From an uncultured Oscillospiraceae bacterium (GTDB lineage Bacteria; Bacillota; Clostridia; Oscillospirales; Acutalibacteraceae): a stretch of DNA of 35,098 bases. Below, piece by piece: positions 1-7,452 of the stretch. The translations under genes were made by a program, and so were the position numbers. The first letter of the stretch is position 1. The number at the start of each line of letters is the position of its first letter. The DNA is taken from assembly GCA_949283785.1 (NCBI GenBank), contig CASDTR010000032.1:1-35098 (forward strand). The letters run 5' to 3'. The notes under the pieces are model-generated. The model saw only the letters and a list, made by a program, of their open reading frames with translations. It had not been told where the DNA came from and ran no database searches.

Positions 1-60
1 TACTGAATCTCAAATTCTTTCAGGGTTCCTTTTTGTCTCTCGTTGTTTAATTTTCAAGGT
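1..60 (-). other. rRNA operon leader (5' of a 16S gene off the left edge)
   Basis: Read on the minus strand, this segment begins ACCTTGAAAATTAAACAAC and ends at the window edge. An ACCTTGAAAA(C/T)TAAACAA-type string is what I recall from 16S leader regions in Firmicutes. Two near-consensus promoters lie directly upstream and point into it. The 16S gene itself is not visible, so this is an inference from the leader string and promoter strength. Confidence 0.5.
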
Positions 61-96
61 CCGTTGTCGCTTCGCCTCGTCGGTTGAAGCCTGATT

Positions 97-125
97 ATTT
101 TATCACAGCTTCTTGCCTTTGTCAA
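97..125 (-). promoter_or_regulatory. Strong promoter, probably the start-proximal rrn promoter
   Basis: On the minus strand a perfect -35 TTGACA (125-120) is followed by a 17-nt spacer and a -10 TAAAAT (102-97). It fires toward the left edge into the putative rRNA leader. A second promoter sits about 100 bp upstream, and tandem promoters are typical of rrn operons. Confidence 0.7.
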
Positions 126-197
126 GAACTTTTTTGAACTTTTCTGTTCTTTTTTTGTTCCCGCTTTTGGGCGCCTCCGTTTTGCGGCGACTTGTAC

Positions 198-226
198 ATA
201 TTACCATAAGGATTTACCTTTGTCAA
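198..226 (-). promoter_or_regulatory. Strong promoter, upstream partner of a tandem rrn pair
   Basis: On the minus strand a perfect -35 TTGACA (226-221) is followed by exactly 17 nt and a -10 TAATAT (203-198). The 'TTGACAAAGG' start is shared with the promoter at 97-125, which suggests the pair arose by duplication or is under common selection. Confidence 0.7.
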
Positions 227-277
227 CACCTTTTAAGAGCTTTGGAAAACGACGCCGGGCGTTTCGCAAAAGGTATA

Positions 278-312
278 AAGACAGCGTAACCGATTACCGG
301 TTACGCTGTCTT
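278..312 (-). terminator. Terminator-like 15-bp hairpin after the 60-aa gene
   Basis: A perfect 15-bp stem (278-292 with 298-312) has a 5-nt loop. On the minus strand it is followed by TTTATACCTTTT. It starts 5 nt past the stop of the small gene at 317-499 and lies upstream of the rrn promoters, so it would keep the two units apart. Confidence 0.65.
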
Positions 313-316
313 GTAC

Positions 317-499
317 TTACCATCTCTTATCTTTATAGATAGGACAGTTTTTGTATTCGTCTCCGTATCCTTTGCATATATGCTTTACCTTCGTGGAATC
401 TACATCCATCTCTATACCAGTAACCTTGCATATATATTTGTCATCGTAGTTTCCAAAAATGGTTCTGCTGTCATAATCTATGTAAGGACAATCTGACAT
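317..499 (-). CDS. Small Cys-containing hypothetical protein (60 aa)
   Basis: I do not recognise this protein. An in-frame ATG lies at 520, but the start at 499 is preferred because AAGGAGGTGAT, nearly the full anti-Shine-Dalgarno complement, sits just upstream of it. The 60-aa product is hydrophilic. It has four cysteines, two of them in 'CPxY/CPIY' contexts near the N- and C-termini, so a small structural zinc site is possible but unproven. It follows the 176-aa gene so closely that its ribosome site lies at the end of that gene, and the two are probably translationally coupled. The pair has a lower G+C content than the genes from 1653 onward. Confidence 0.6.
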   Translation of the reverse strand: MSDCPYIDYDSRTIFGNYDDKYICKVTGIEMDVDSTKVKHICKGYGDEYKNCPIYKDKRW

Positions 500-516
500 A
501 CCTATCACCTCCTTTT

Positions 517-1047
517 TCATTCTCTGCTATTAAGTATTCGTTTCAGAATGCCAGTATTGAAACTATAATCACGCAAAACAAATTTCTCGCCTTCAGATTT
601 AATATTCAATTGGGCAAAGGGCCTATCATTCACCTTAAAATTAACACGATTTATCATATAAGTTATATCAACAGCCTCAAATGCTATTCTGCTTTTTGAA
701 ATCGCAGAAATAATATTTTTGCTCTTTACTAACACCATTTCAGGCTTTCCATTTTTATCATAGGAATATGCCAAATCAGAACCAAAGCTTGTATCTTCTT
801 CCCGATATAATCTTTCCTTTGTCTGATTTTTCATAAAATACTTTTTGTAATGAACCAAATGAGCACTCGAAGACAAATAATCAGCCAAATCGCCGTTAAC
901 AATAACCTTGTCAAATCTCAAAAAATCGTTAAACAGATCTTCAATATACGGGAATTCTTCATCAAAATTCGGATGTTTTTTTCTCAAATAATCAACATTT
1001 TCAATTTTCATATTCTTACCATTCCTGAACATTTTATAAAAGTTCAT
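517..1047 (-). CDS. Hypothetical protein, 176 aa, AT-rich accessory gene
   Basis: I do not recognise the family. The product is soluble, with no signal peptide or membrane segment. It has a charged N-terminal half and a C-terminal part (about 120-170) of short hydrophobic stretches that look like beta strands. The start is uncertain: no good ribosome site precedes the ATG at 1047, and an internal ATG at residue 13 has a weak, distant AGGA. It is followed immediately by the 60-aa Cys protein and is divergent from the XRE regulator at 1188, across a very AT-rich spacer with inverted repeats. That arrangement fits a small regulator-controlled accessory module. The low G+C content suggests recent acquisition. 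Confidence 0.55.
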   Translation of the reverse strand: MNFYKMFRNGKNMKIENVDYLRKKHPNFDEEFPYIEDLFNDFLRFDKVIVNGDLADYLSSSAHLVHYKKYFMKNQTKERLYREEDTSFGSDLAYSYDKNGKPEMVLVKSKNIISAISKSRIAFEAVDITYMINRVNFKVNDRPFAQLNIKSEGEKFVLRDYSFNTGILKRILNSRE

Positions 1048-1187
1048 CTGATTTTTAGTAAATTAATATCTTTGTACTAATTTATTACTATATTCAACAT
1101 TATATAAGAAATATATTAGTATGCCAAGCTAGTTTTAGAAAAATTACAGTAAAATTTGTTTGGAAATCAGTATAAGGAGTTTTCGCT
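1048..1187. promoter_or_regulatory. AT-rich divergent promoter/operator region
   Basis: This spacer separates the minus-strand 176-aa gene from the plus-strand XRE regulator. It contains the inverted pair TACTAAT (1075-1081) and ATTAGTA (1115-1121), plus related TAGTAAAT/ATTTATTACTA strings near 1056-1090. XRE repressors usually bind such paired sites in a shared divergent promoter. No -35/-10 pair is clear enough to place. Confidence 0.4.
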
Positions 1188-1472
1188 TTGAACCGTATAC
1201 GAACTTTAAGAGAAGACAGGGATTTACGCCAGCTGGATGTAGCCAAAGCAACGGGAATCGATCAAAAGACCCTTTCAAATTACGAAACGAGAAAGACTAA
1301 TCCCGACAGCTTTGCAATTATACGACTTGCCGAATTTTTTAATGTTTCAACCGACTATCTTCTCGGCGTAAGCGATTACAATATCGCTTCACATTCTCAG
1401 CTTATGGGTAAAATCGATAAAATACAGGCAGAGCTTGAGGAGATAAAGGATTTCATACAAAAAAACATGTAA
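1188..1472 (+). CDS. XRE-family HTH transcriptional regulator
   Basis: This 94-aa protein carries a classic Cro/CI helix-turn-helix over residues 1-60 (LREDRDLRQLDVAKATG, then DQKTLSNYETRKTNP, ending AEFFNVSTDYLLGVSD). A short coiled-coil-like tail (73-90, IDKIQAELEEIKDFI) probably dimerises it. The start is a TTG at 1188, chosen because AAGGAG lies 8 nt upstream. It is divergent from the unknown gene pair at 317-1047 and is most simply read as their repressor and its own. A terminator follows directly. Its G+C content is low, like its neighbours, which suggests a phage- or island-derived cassette. Confidence 0.85.
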   Translation: MNRIRTLREDRDLRQLDVAKATGIDQKTLSNYETRKTNPDSFAIIRLAEFFNVSTDYLLGVSDYNIASHSQLMGKIDKIQAELEEIKDFIQKNM

Positions 1473-1475
1473 CGG

Positions 1476-1510
1476 AGCCGCTTGTGAAAACAGGCGGTTC
1501 TTTCTTTTAT
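1476..1510 (+). terminator. Rho-independent terminator of the XRE gene
   Basis: A 10-bp stem (1476-1485 with 1490-1499, with two G-T pairs) and a GAAA loop are followed by TTCTTTCTTTT. It begins 3 nt after the XRE stop codon. Confidence 0.8.
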
Positions 1511-1545
1511 TGATACTGCAATACTTGATACGGCAGTCGGAGAAT

Positions 1546-1574
1546 ATAAAAACGCCCGCAGCAATGTGTGGGCG
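1546..1574 (-). terminator. Terminator of the envelope/folate gene run
   Basis: On the minus strand, an 8-bp stem (1574-1567 with 1560-1553, one G-T pair) with a 6-nt loop is followed by TTTTTATATT. It lies about 80 nt past the folK stop and ends the minus-strand run that starts at 6038. Confidence 0.65.
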
Positions 1575-1652
1575 CTGTCTTTAAACATATATTCTCGGGA
1601 TGTGTGCTGTTTACACACATATATAATATGTATTATTTGCTTAATATAAATA

Positions 1653-2141
1653 TCACTGAGTCCTCTCGGCAAAGAGGGTGACGCCGTCCGTTGAAAGCTC
1701 CTTAAGGGAAGGGGCAAAATACAGCGTCGGCGCTCTTCCCGAGGGGAAAAGGTCCTGAAGCGGCAGCAGCACGAAGGCTCTCTCCAAAGCTCTCGGATGC
1801 GGCAGCGAAAGCTCGAAGGAATCCGATTTCACGCCGTCATAGATGATTATATCGAGATCCAGCACTCTGGGTCCGTTCTTTATGGTTCTCTCCCTGCCGA
1901 AGGCGGCCTCTATTCCGAGACATGCGCCCAGAAGCGCCCTGGGGGAAAGGTTGGTATCCACCTCAATGGCGCAGTTGAGGAACTTCGGCTGGTCGGCATA
2001 GCCCACCGGCTCCGTCTCATATATGTTTGAATATTTCTGTATCTTCGTTCCCGGAAGCAGGGATATGGCTCTTACCGCCTTTTCGATAGTATCCATCCTG
2101 TCCCCTAAATTAGCTCCTATTCCGATTACAGCCTGACTCAT
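1653..2141 (-). CDS. folK: 2-amino-4-hydroxy-6-hydroxymethyldihydropteridine pyrophosphokinase (HPPK)
   Basis: HPPK transfers pyrophosphate from ATP to 6-hydroxymethyl-7,8-dihydropterin, the activation step before dihydropteroate synthesis. The 162-aa length is normal. Family signatures are visible in order: GIGANLGDR near the N-terminus, YETEPVG and QPKFLN (about 41-57), the ATP/Mg loop GPRVLDLDIIIYD (about 90-102), LPHPR and RAFVLLPL (about 114-128). The start codon overlaps the folB stop by 4 nt (ATGA), implying translational coupling. It is the last gene of the run folE-folP-folB-folK and is followed by a terminator. The C-terminal 25 residues are poorly conserved. Confidence 0.95.
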   Translation of the reverse strand: MSQAVIGIGANLGDRMDTIEKAVRAISLLPGTKIQKYSNIYETEPVGYADQPKFLNCAIEVDTNLSPRALLGACLGIEAAFGRERTIKNGPRVLDLDIIIYDGVKSDSFELSLPHPRALERAFVLLPLQDLFPSGRAPTLYFAPSLKELSTDGVTLFAERTQ

Positions 2142-2521
2142 AAAATCATATCCTCCCTTTTTCTTGTAAGCTCCACGGCGACATATCGGAATTCCGCCGA
2201 AATGGGAGCCTCAGGTTTTCTCACCCTGACAGTAATTGTCCCCAGGGGCTCATACTCCGCAAAAACCTGCTCTATAATCCTGAAGGCAACACGCTCTATC
2301 AGATCGTATTTTGCCTCTTCCATGACTCTTTTTACGGTCTTTATAATTTTAGCATAGCTTACGGTATTTTCAAGCTCATCCGTCCTTCCCGCCTTTTCGA
2401 GACTCATCTCGGCGGTAAGGTCTATTATAAAATTCTGCCCGTCACGCTTTTCCTCGGGATTTACCCCGTGATAGGAAAATACCTTTAGCCCATTAATAAT
2501 TATTTTATCACACTTTTCCAC
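2138..2521 (-). CDS. folB: Dihydroneopterin aldolase
   Basis: FolB cleaves 7,8-dihydroneopterin to 6-hydroxymethyl-7,8-dihydropterin and glycolaldehyde. The 127-aa length fits the family, which forms octameric T-fold assemblies. Visible motifs are FSYHGVNPEEK with the conserved Glu (about 15-25), GQNFIIDL (about 28-35), TVSYAKI (about 53-59), the LIERVAFRI helix, and VRKPEAPI with the catalytic Lys (about 101-108). It lies 6 nt after folP and overlaps folK by 4 nt. No separate dihydroneopterin triphosphatase is seen in the window. Confidence 0.95.
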   Translation of the reverse strand: MEKCDKIIINGLKVFSYHGVNPEEKRDGQNFIIDLTAEMSLEKAGRTDELENTVSYAKIIKTVKRVMEEAKYDLIERVAFRIIEQVFAEYEPLGTITVRVRKPEAPISAEFRYVAVELTRKREDMIL

Positions 2522-2527
2522 TGTTTG

Positions 2528-3361
2528 TCACCTTTTTCTGTAAACGGCGTCGCACATTTTTGCGGATTCGGCGCTTTGAGCCACATCGTGTACGCGAATT
2601 ATATCGGCTCCTCCCGCCATACAGGCGCAGTGAGCCGCTATGGTACCGATAAGCCTTTTGTCCGCCTGCTCAACGCCTGTGGCCGTACCTATCACTCTTT
2701 TCCTCGACGCGCCCGCAAGCAGCGGGATTTCGGGGATTTTAAGCTCATTCATCCTTCTTATGAGCTCCAGATTATCCTCATATGTCTTTCCGAAACCTAT
2801 TCCCGGGTCGAGGCAGACGCGGGACGCATCTATGCCGAAGCGCTTGCATTCACCGAGTATTTTCCTGAAAAAGGACTTTACGTTTTCCGTAACCCCCTCT
2901 TCATAAACGGTGACCTTATCCGCCGAACCGCCCCCCGTATGCATGACTATCCAGCCCGCCTTATAGTTTTTCACGGCCTCGGCCATTTCCGCGCTGAAAA
3001 CTCCGCTTACGTCGTTTATGATGTCGGCTCCCTTTTTAAGGGCAAATTCCGCCGCCTTCGGATAATATGTATCCACCGAAACGGGGACGTCCAAATTCCC
3101 GAGCACCTCGAACAAAGCCCCCAGCCTTTCGATCTCCTCGTCGGCGGATATTTCGATATGTCCCGGACGGGTGGACTGGGCCCCGATGTCTATTATGTCG
3201 GCTCCCTGAGCCGTCATCTCGCGGGCACGGACCGCCGCTTTTTCGGGAGCGTTCCAGAGTCCGCCGTCGGAAAAGGAATCGGGGGTGATGTTGAGGATAC
3301 CCATTATATATGTCTTTTCCCCTAAGGGAAGGGAATATCTTCCGCAGTTAAAGCTGCTCAT
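2528..3361 (-). CDS. folP: Dihydropteroate synthase
   Basis: FolP condenses 6-hydroxymethyldihydropterin pyrophosphate with p-aminobenzoate. The frame is open to 3490, but the ATG at 3361 is chosen: it overlaps the folE stop (ATGA), has GGAGG 11 nt upstream, and gives a normal 277-aa enzyme. Longer starts would lie inside folE. TIM-barrel motifs in order are MGILNITPDSFSDGG, ADIIDIGAQSTRPG (Gln where many have Glu), SVDTY, ADIINDVSG, DPGIGFGKT and LLAGASRKRVIG, which holds the sulfonamide/pABA-site Lys-Arg. It is the substrate of FolK and the product of FolE and FolB that its operon brings together. Confidence 0.95.
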   Translation of the reverse strand: MSSFNCGRYSLPLGEKTYIMGILNITPDSFSDGGLWNAPEKAAVRAREMTAQGADIIDIGAQSTRPGHIEISADEEIERLGALFEVLGNLDVPVSVDTYYPKAAEFALKKGADIINDVSGVFSAEMAEAVKNYKAGWIVMHTGGGSADKVTVYEEGVTENVKSFFRKILGECKRFGIDASRVCLDPGIGFGKTYEDNLELIRRMNELKIPEIPLLAGASRKRVIGTATGVEQADKRLIGTIAAHCACMAGGADIIRVHDVAQSAESAKMCDAVYRKR

Positions 3362-3927
3362 CAGCTTCTTCCTCCGCACAGAAGGCTCATGACCTCCGAC
3401 CTGGTTCTGGCGTCGCTCTTCATCCTGCCCCTGAGAGCCGAGGTCTGGGTGGAGGAGCCTGCCGCTCTCGCGCCTCGCATTGTCATGCACAGGTGCTCCG
3501 CCTCAACTATGACCGCCACTCCCTTGGGTTCAAGCTCCTTTTCGAGGAAGTCCGCCACCTGCGCCGTGAGGCGCTCCTGAAGCTGGGGCCTCTTGGCAAA
3601 GGCGGAAACTATTCTCGAAAGCTTTGAAAGACCGATGACCTTGCCGTCGGAGGGTATATAAGCTATATGGGCCTTTCCCGTAAAGGGAAGCAGATGATGC
3701 TCGCACATGGAGTAAAGAGGGATGTCCCTGACGATGACCATTTCGTCGTTGTTGCTCTCATGGAAGATTTTCAGATGCTTCGTCGGATCCTCGTTCAGGC
3801 CCGCAAAAATCTCCTCGTACATATTGGCCACCCTGCGGGGGGTCTCAACAAGCCCCTCCCTGTCGGGGTCCTCTCCTATGGCTTCAAGTATGTCCCTTAC
3901 CGCCGCTTCTATTTTTGCCTTATCCAT
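3361..3927 (-). CDS. folE: GTP cyclohydrolase I
   Basis: FolE converts GTP to 7,8-dihydroneopterin triphosphate, the first step of folate and other pterin pathways. The 188-aa length is typical. Zinc ligands are visible in MCEHHLLPF and in [11 protein letters not shown]; the phosphate-site string [11 protein letters not shown] follows. The residues just before it read ARAAG where many homologues carry a basic residue (such as RKPG), a conspicuous but not disabling variation. It is the first folate gene, 19 nt after the transglutaminase-like gene, so it is probably transcribed from the promoter ahead of 6038. An alternative use in queuosine synthesis is possible for FolE-type enzymes, but the folP/folB/folK context argues for folate. 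Confidence 0.95.
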   Translation of the reverse strand: MDKAKIEAAVRDILEAIGEDPDREGLVETPRRVANMYEEIFAGLNEDPTKHLKIFHESNNDEMVIVRDIPLYSMCEHHLLPFTGKAHIAYIPSDGKVIGLSKLSRIVSAFAKRPQLQERLTAQVADFLEKELEPKGVAVIVEAEHLCMTMRGARAAGSSTQTSALRGRMKSDARTRSEVMSLLCGGRS

Positions 3928-3946
3928 TTTTTCACTTTCCTTAATT

Positions 3947-5098
3947 TTAACTGAGCTGTATAAGTACAGTATACTGATTATCGTCCACGTAATATGTCAG
4001 TTCCGAGGGGATTTTTCCTTTGTCGGAGCAAAACATGTACATTAAATCGTACGCCCCGTTTTTATTGAACAGATAATCTGCCGCCGAAGCGTAATCCCCT
4101 TCGTTTTTGAACTTGAATTCCGCTTTGCCGCCCGTATCAACGGCAGCCGCAAGCAATTCTCCCGCTTTGCGCTGTTCATTCTCCGTCCAGGCCTCAAAAT
4201 ATGTGCCCGTCACATGAAAATAGCTGCTGCCCGAATCGGGACAAAGCCCCTGATATTTTTCAAAAATAACATGGTCCTTCAAAATTTCCTCATCGCTTAA
4301 ATAAAAATAAGCATGGCTGCTGACGGAATCGCACTTTTCGTCCCCTGCGTCCCAGGCCACGTCCACATGTCCCGAGCCCCTTTCCGTTGTTACTACGTTC
4401 CAGACATGGAGCATGTCGTCCTGTCCGTCCCGCTTATCCTTGGCCTCTCCGAGAACTATGCCGTTTTCCACCTCGGCGGCATCAAGGAGCATCGCCATAG
4501 CCGCGGTAAAGCCGCTGCAATTGGCCCTCCCGTTAAAAAGTGCTCCGTAGGCGGTGAACACCTCATCTTCAAGGGAATCGGAATAAACCGCCCGCTCCGT
4601 CAGAAGGTCATGGAAATAAAGGGCCTTTTCATAACCGCTCATGTCCTCGGCAAGAGAAACTATACGCTCTGCTTCCTCACGGCATTTTTCCGAACGCTCG
4701 CAGCATTCGTCATAACTGAGCCGATAATTGAGGCTGTAATAAAAGCGTCCGCCCTTCTTAACATAGGAATATTTATCCTCAAAGCAGCTTCTTTCGGGAA
4801 AATCAAATTTTACGGCGGTGAACACCTCTGTCATTTCCTCAGCCGTCACTTCCTCGGACGTGCTGAAATCCGTCTTGTGTCCCTCGTGGTTTTCACAAAT
4901 AAGGCCGTACACATACTTTTCTTTGACGGTGAGCTTCTGATAATTGGTGCCGCTGTATTCCTGAGCGGCTACGGCCTCCTCCGCATTCGGAGTAAAGAGC
5001 TCTCGGATGTCGAAGCCCGTTTCGGGAGATACAAAGACAAAAACTGCGGCGCAGCATACAAGCACCAGAAGCCATGCGGCGGCTTTTTTAAGTTTCAC
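3947..5098 (-). CDS. Membrane-anchored transglutaminase-like (papain-fold) protein
   Basis: The 383-aa protein begins with a signal anchor (Lys-rich start, hydrophobic 8-24) that should place the rest outside the membrane. A transglutaminase-like core spans about 150-275. The putative triad is Cys194 in RANCSGF, His231 in HVWN and Asp246 in GHVDVAWD, the expected order and spacing. Proteins of this type act as cysteine peptidases or transpeptidases on envelope or spore-related substrates. The substrate cannot be told here. The C-terminal 100 residues are unassigned. It lies 16 nt after the LCP-like gene and 19 nt before folE, so envelope and folate genes share a transcript. Confidence 0.75.
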   Translation of the reverse strand: MKLKKAAAWLLVLVCCAAVFVFVSPETGFDIRELFTPNAEEAVAAQEYSGTNYQKLTVKEKYVYGLICENHEGHKTDFSTSEEVTAEEMTEVFTAVKFDFPERSCFEDKYSYVKKGGRFYYSLNYRLSYDECCERSEKCREEAERIVSLAEDMSGYEKALYFHDLLTERAVYSDSLEDEVFTAYGALFNGRANCSGFTAAMAMLLDAAEVENGIVLGEAKDKRDGQDDMLHVWNVVTTERGSGHVDVAWDAGDEKCDSVSSHAYFYLSDEEILKDHVIFEKYQGLCPDSGSSYFHVTGTYFEAWTENEQRKAGELLAAAVDTGGKAEFKFKNEGDYASAADYLFNKNGAYDLMYMFCSDKGKIPSELTYYVDDNQYTVLIQLS

Positions 5099-5114
5099 CC
5101 TGCACTTCCCTCCG

Positions 5115-6038
5115 TTATCTTATCCGCGAAACGTCCGTGACTGCTTCGTTGGGCTGCCTGTTCTCGCTCTTTATGAAATACTCGAGAACACGCTCGTTTT
5201 TAGAGTAATCCTCAATGGAAATGTTGCTCTTGGTGCAGTTTATGACCGAGGAGAAAAAAGAGTCCCCGTCAAGGATGTTGTCAAGGGTCAAAAGAGCGTC
5301 GGCAAAGGCGCAGAAGGCCTTTCCCTGATTCATAAGCTGCCGTGACCTGCCGCTGTCCGGATACATCAGATATTTGTAGAAACTGCCGCCGCTGACGGTC
5401 TGCTCCCCCGCCTTCAGTGTAAGGCTGAAATCATCTCCCTTGTAAGAGAGGGCTTGATCAAATGTCATGGGGATTCCTCCCAAAACCTTGACTAGATCGC
5501 TCAGGCCGCTTTTGGTTACGGCGATGTATCTGTCCACGGCAACGGAAAGATACTGCTCCGCAGCTCTTGCCGCCTGCTCCATTCCGCCGTAGGCATAATG
5601 GCCCGAAAAGGTGTCGCTCCTGCCGTCAACGGAAACGCTGAAAGAGGGGTCAAAGGTGCATACGGTTATCTTTACCTGCTCCAAATCACAGTGGAAAACA
5701 GCGCCGTATTCTATCCCTTCGCTGCCCGTGCCTACAAAAAGTATATTGACGCTGCCTACAAGCTCGGGCATCTCGGGTGCGACTTCCTCCGGCTCGTTCT
5801 CAGCTTCCGTTTCCGCTTCGGGACTGCCCAAAATTTTGGAAAAGCTGTAATCGTTCGCCTTGAGCAGAATAAAGCCCGAAACTGCGCCGAAAACCACAAG
5901 GAAGCCCACAAGAGCCGCTGTAAACGCCGTAATGCGCCTGCGCTCCTTGCTTCTCTCGGTGACAAATTTCAGATTTCTGTTTTTTCTTTTCAAAACGTCC
6001 ACCGCCCTTTCAGCAGAACAAATGAAAATCTCTTTCAT
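5115..6038 (-). CDS. LytR-CpsA-Psr (LCP)-like membrane protein, divergent
   Basis: The 307-aa protein has a basic cytoplasmic N-terminus (1-36), one membrane segment (37-59), an acidic Glu-rich linker (72-93) and an extracytoplasmic domain from about 94. That domain resembles LCP proteins: an AYGGMEQAARAAEQYLSV helix, VDRYIAVTKSGLSDLVKVLGGIPM, and a late GRSRQLMNQGKAF segment in place of the usual Arg-rich motif. LCP enzymes attach glycopolymers to peptidoglycan. Several canonical Asp/Arg residues are not obvious here, so activity is uncertain. No strong ribosome site precedes the start. It opens the minus-strand run that continues into the transglutaminase and folate genes. Confidence 0.6.
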   Translation of the reverse strand: MKEIFICSAERAVDVLKRKNRNLKFVTERSKERRRITAFTAALVGFLVVFGAVSGFILLKANDYSFSKILGSPEAETEAENEPEEVAPEMPELVGSVNILFVGTGSEGIEYGAVFHCDLEQVKITVCTFDPSFSVSVDGRSDTFSGHYAYGGMEQAARAAEQYLSVAVDRYIAVTKSGLSDLVKVLGGIPMTFDQALSYKGDDFSLTLKAGEQTVSGGSFYKYLMYPDSGRSRQLMNQGKAFCAFADALLTLDNILDGDSFFSSVINCTKSNISIEDYSKNERVLEYFIKSENRQPNEAVTDVSRIR

Positions 6039-6117
6039 TTAAGAAAGCTCTTTTAACGCCGTATCCGCCGACAAAATGATCGCCTGAAAAAGCTCGTCAG
6101 CATCGGCAGTAAAGATT

Positions 6118-6146
6118 ATTATACCCTATGACGCCCGTAAAAACAA
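6118..6146 (-). promoter_or_regulatory. Candidate promoter for the LCP/transglutaminase/folate run
   Basis: On the minus strand a perfect -10 TATAAT (6123-6118) has a weak -35 TTGTTT (6146-6141) at a 17-nt spacing. It would give a leader of about 70 nt before the start at 6038. It partly abuts the queT terminator hairpin. Confidence 0.5.
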
Positions 6147-6150
6147 GAAG

Positions 6151-6176
6151 CCGACGGAACTCTTTAGTTCCGTCGG
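6151..6176 (-). terminator. Terminator of queT
   Basis: A perfect 11-bp stem (6151-6161 with 6166-6176) with a 4-nt loop starts 7 nt beyond the queT stop. On the minus strand it is followed by CTTCTTGTTTTT. Confidence 0.85.
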
Positions 6177-6182
6177 AAAATT

Positions 6183-6710
6183 TTATGTATTCGAGCTTTT
6201 AAAAAGAACCTTTTGAACGCTTGCCTTTTTCAGCACCGCCATAAGGGGGATTCCCAGAATAAGACACACCGCCGCTTCTCCGAGACCTACGGACAGAGCC
6301 GACGCTCCGAAGCCCATCCAGGAAAATCCTTCGGGAAGGAACCAGGCCACCTCGAGGCCTACAATTACGGCATTGGCGATAATGGGGGGCACCGCCGCCA
6401 AAACGGGGATTCCCTTAACGGTGACGTTTCTGAGCATTCTTGAGAAGCAGGCCGCAACAAAGGTCGCCGCCGTTCCGCAGATGACGTCCACCATTCCGTA
6501 GGGGCTTGTGAGATTGCCTAAAAAACAGCCCGCCGTAAGGCCCGGAATGGCCGCAGGGGTAAAGGCAGCGAGGACCGTAAGGGCTTCCGAAATCCTGAAC
6601 TGCACTCCCGAATAGGCAAGTCCCATGGCTGCGGCGGCATATGTGGCCGCGGCGTAGACAGCGGCAATAAGACCCGCCTCCACAAGGTAGTTTACACTCT
6701 TCTTTTTCAT
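6183..6710 (-). CDS. queT: QueT-family transporter, substrate-binding (S) component of an ECF system for a queuosine precursor
   Basis: This 175-aa integral membrane protein has five or six hydrophobic segments. Its N-terminal pattern (AGLIAAVYAAATYAAAAMGL, then YSGVQFRISEALTVLAAFTP) is characteristic of the QueT family, thought to import preQ0/preQ1 or queuine with the shared ECF energising module. No EcfA/EcfT genes are nearby, as expected for a group-II S component. The preQ1-I-like riboswitch directly upstream independently supports the call. GGAG lies 12 nt before the ATG, next to the riboswitch tail. It forms a single-gene unit with its own promoter and terminator. Confidence 0.85.
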   Translation of the reverse strand: MKKKSVNYLVEAGLIAAVYAAATYAAAAMGLAYSGVQFRISEALTVLAAFTPAAIPGLTAGCFLGNLTSPYGMVDVICGTAATFVAACFSRMLRNVTVKGIPVLAAVPPIIANAVIVGLEVAWFLPEGFSWMGFGASALSVGLGEAAVCLILGIPLMAVLKKASVQKVLFKSSNT

Positions 6711-6720
6711 GTTTACTTTT

Positions 6721-6764
6721 CACTCCATAGTTTTATTTTAGGTCAGGATGGTTTCGAACTGACC
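6721..6764 (-). promoter_or_regulatory. preQ1-I riboswitch (translational)
   Basis: In the minus-strand RNA a 6-bp stem GGUCAG/CUGACC (6764-6759 with 6746-6741) encloses a 12-nt loop UUCGAAACCAUC. It is followed directly by an A-rich tail UAAAAUAAAACUAUGGAG that runs into the ribosome site (GGAG, 6726-6723). That is the layout of the very small preQ1-I aptamer: stem, C/A-containing loop, and an A-rich tail that docks as a pseudoknot and hides the ribosome site. The gene downstream is queT, a known partner of this class. I cannot run a covariance model, so fine class assignment is tentative. Confidence 0.75.
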
Positions 6765-6771
6765 GCAGAAT

Positions 6772-6800
6772 ATGATACTACTTAAAGACTTGAATTTCAA
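6772..6800 (-). promoter_or_regulatory. Promoter of queT
   Basis: On the minus strand -35 TTGAAA (6800-6795), a 17-nt spacer and -10 TATCAT (6777-6772) lie just upstream of the riboswitch stem. The RNA would start within a few bases of the aptamer. Confidence 0.6.
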
Positions 6801-6841
6801 GTGCCGTTCTCACAAAGTCTCTTTGCCTTCGCAAAAAGATT

Positions 6842-7345
6842 TTATACGTCTTTGCGCTCTCCGAGACGGCGTATTATCTCCGAAACCGTCTCTTCTATTT
6901 CCAGCCCCTCGCAGTTTACGGTAATATCGGCGTACTTCCTGTAAAGGGGCAGCCTCTCCTCATAGGTGTCCTCAAAGGTACCGTTTAAAACTATGCCCCT
7001 GGAGCTCATATTGCTTATGCGCCTTTTAAGCTCCTCCACGGGCACATCCAGAAATACGCACACTCCGCTCGCCTTGAGCTTTTTCATGGCCCTTTCGCTG
7101 TATACGGCGCTGCCGCCCGTTGAAATTACGCTGTTTGAGCAGTTGGCCGCGCATATGGCCTCCTCCTCGGTCTTCATAAACTGCTCTATGCCGTCTTTAT
7201 CTATAATGTCCTGAAGGAGCCTGCCCGTCATCTGCTGGATAATAAGGTCCGTATCCACAAAGGCGCGGTTCACCGCCTTGGCAAGGATTACCCCCACCGT
7301 ACTCTTTCCGCTGCCGGGCATACCCGTCAAAATAATATTTTTCAT
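6842..7345 (-). CDS. aroK: Shikimate kinase
   Basis: AroK phosphorylates shikimate at O-3 in the chorismate pathway. The start at 7345 is preferred over in-frame GTGs at 7357 and 7354 because GGTGAG precedes this ATG by a suitable distance; it gives 167 aa. Motifs, in order: P-loop TGMPGSGKST, VDTDLIIQ (shikimate/Mg Asp), a STGGSAV turn, FLDVP (Walker B region), the lid Arg in SSRGIVL, and RLPLYRKYAD near the C-terminus. It stands alone on the minus strand about 150 nt after adhE. Chorismate feeds p-aminobenzoate to folate synthesis nearby, but a functional link by position is only suggestive. Confidence 0.9.
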   Translation of the reverse strand: MKNIILTGMPGSGKSTVGVILAKAVNRAFVDTDLIIQQMTGRLLQDIIDKDGIEQFMKTEEEAICAANCSNSVISTGGSAVYSERAMKKLKASGVCVFLDVPVEELKRRISNMSSRGIVLNGTFEDTYEERLPLYRKYADITVNCEGLEIEETVSEIIRRLGERKDV

Positions 7346-7452
7346 CTCTCTCACCACATCTCAGAAATTCCCGCAGCTTCAGGCCGCTGTGGAAAATTAT
7401 ATTAAACTTTTTAACTTTTCGCAAGTGCAAGCAGCGCGGCGCAAAAGAAAAC

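Noticed and set aside
2525-3325. Plus-strand open frame opposite folP
   Set aside because: It has no ribosome site or family match and lies wholly antisense to a clear folP; the same holds for long antisense frames over adhE, prfA, the transketolase genes and the aminotransferase.
3362-3490. Longer folP start inside folE
   Set aside because: The ATG at 3361 has GGAGG and the ATGA overlap and yields the normal length; the extra 43 residues are the folE gene read in another frame.
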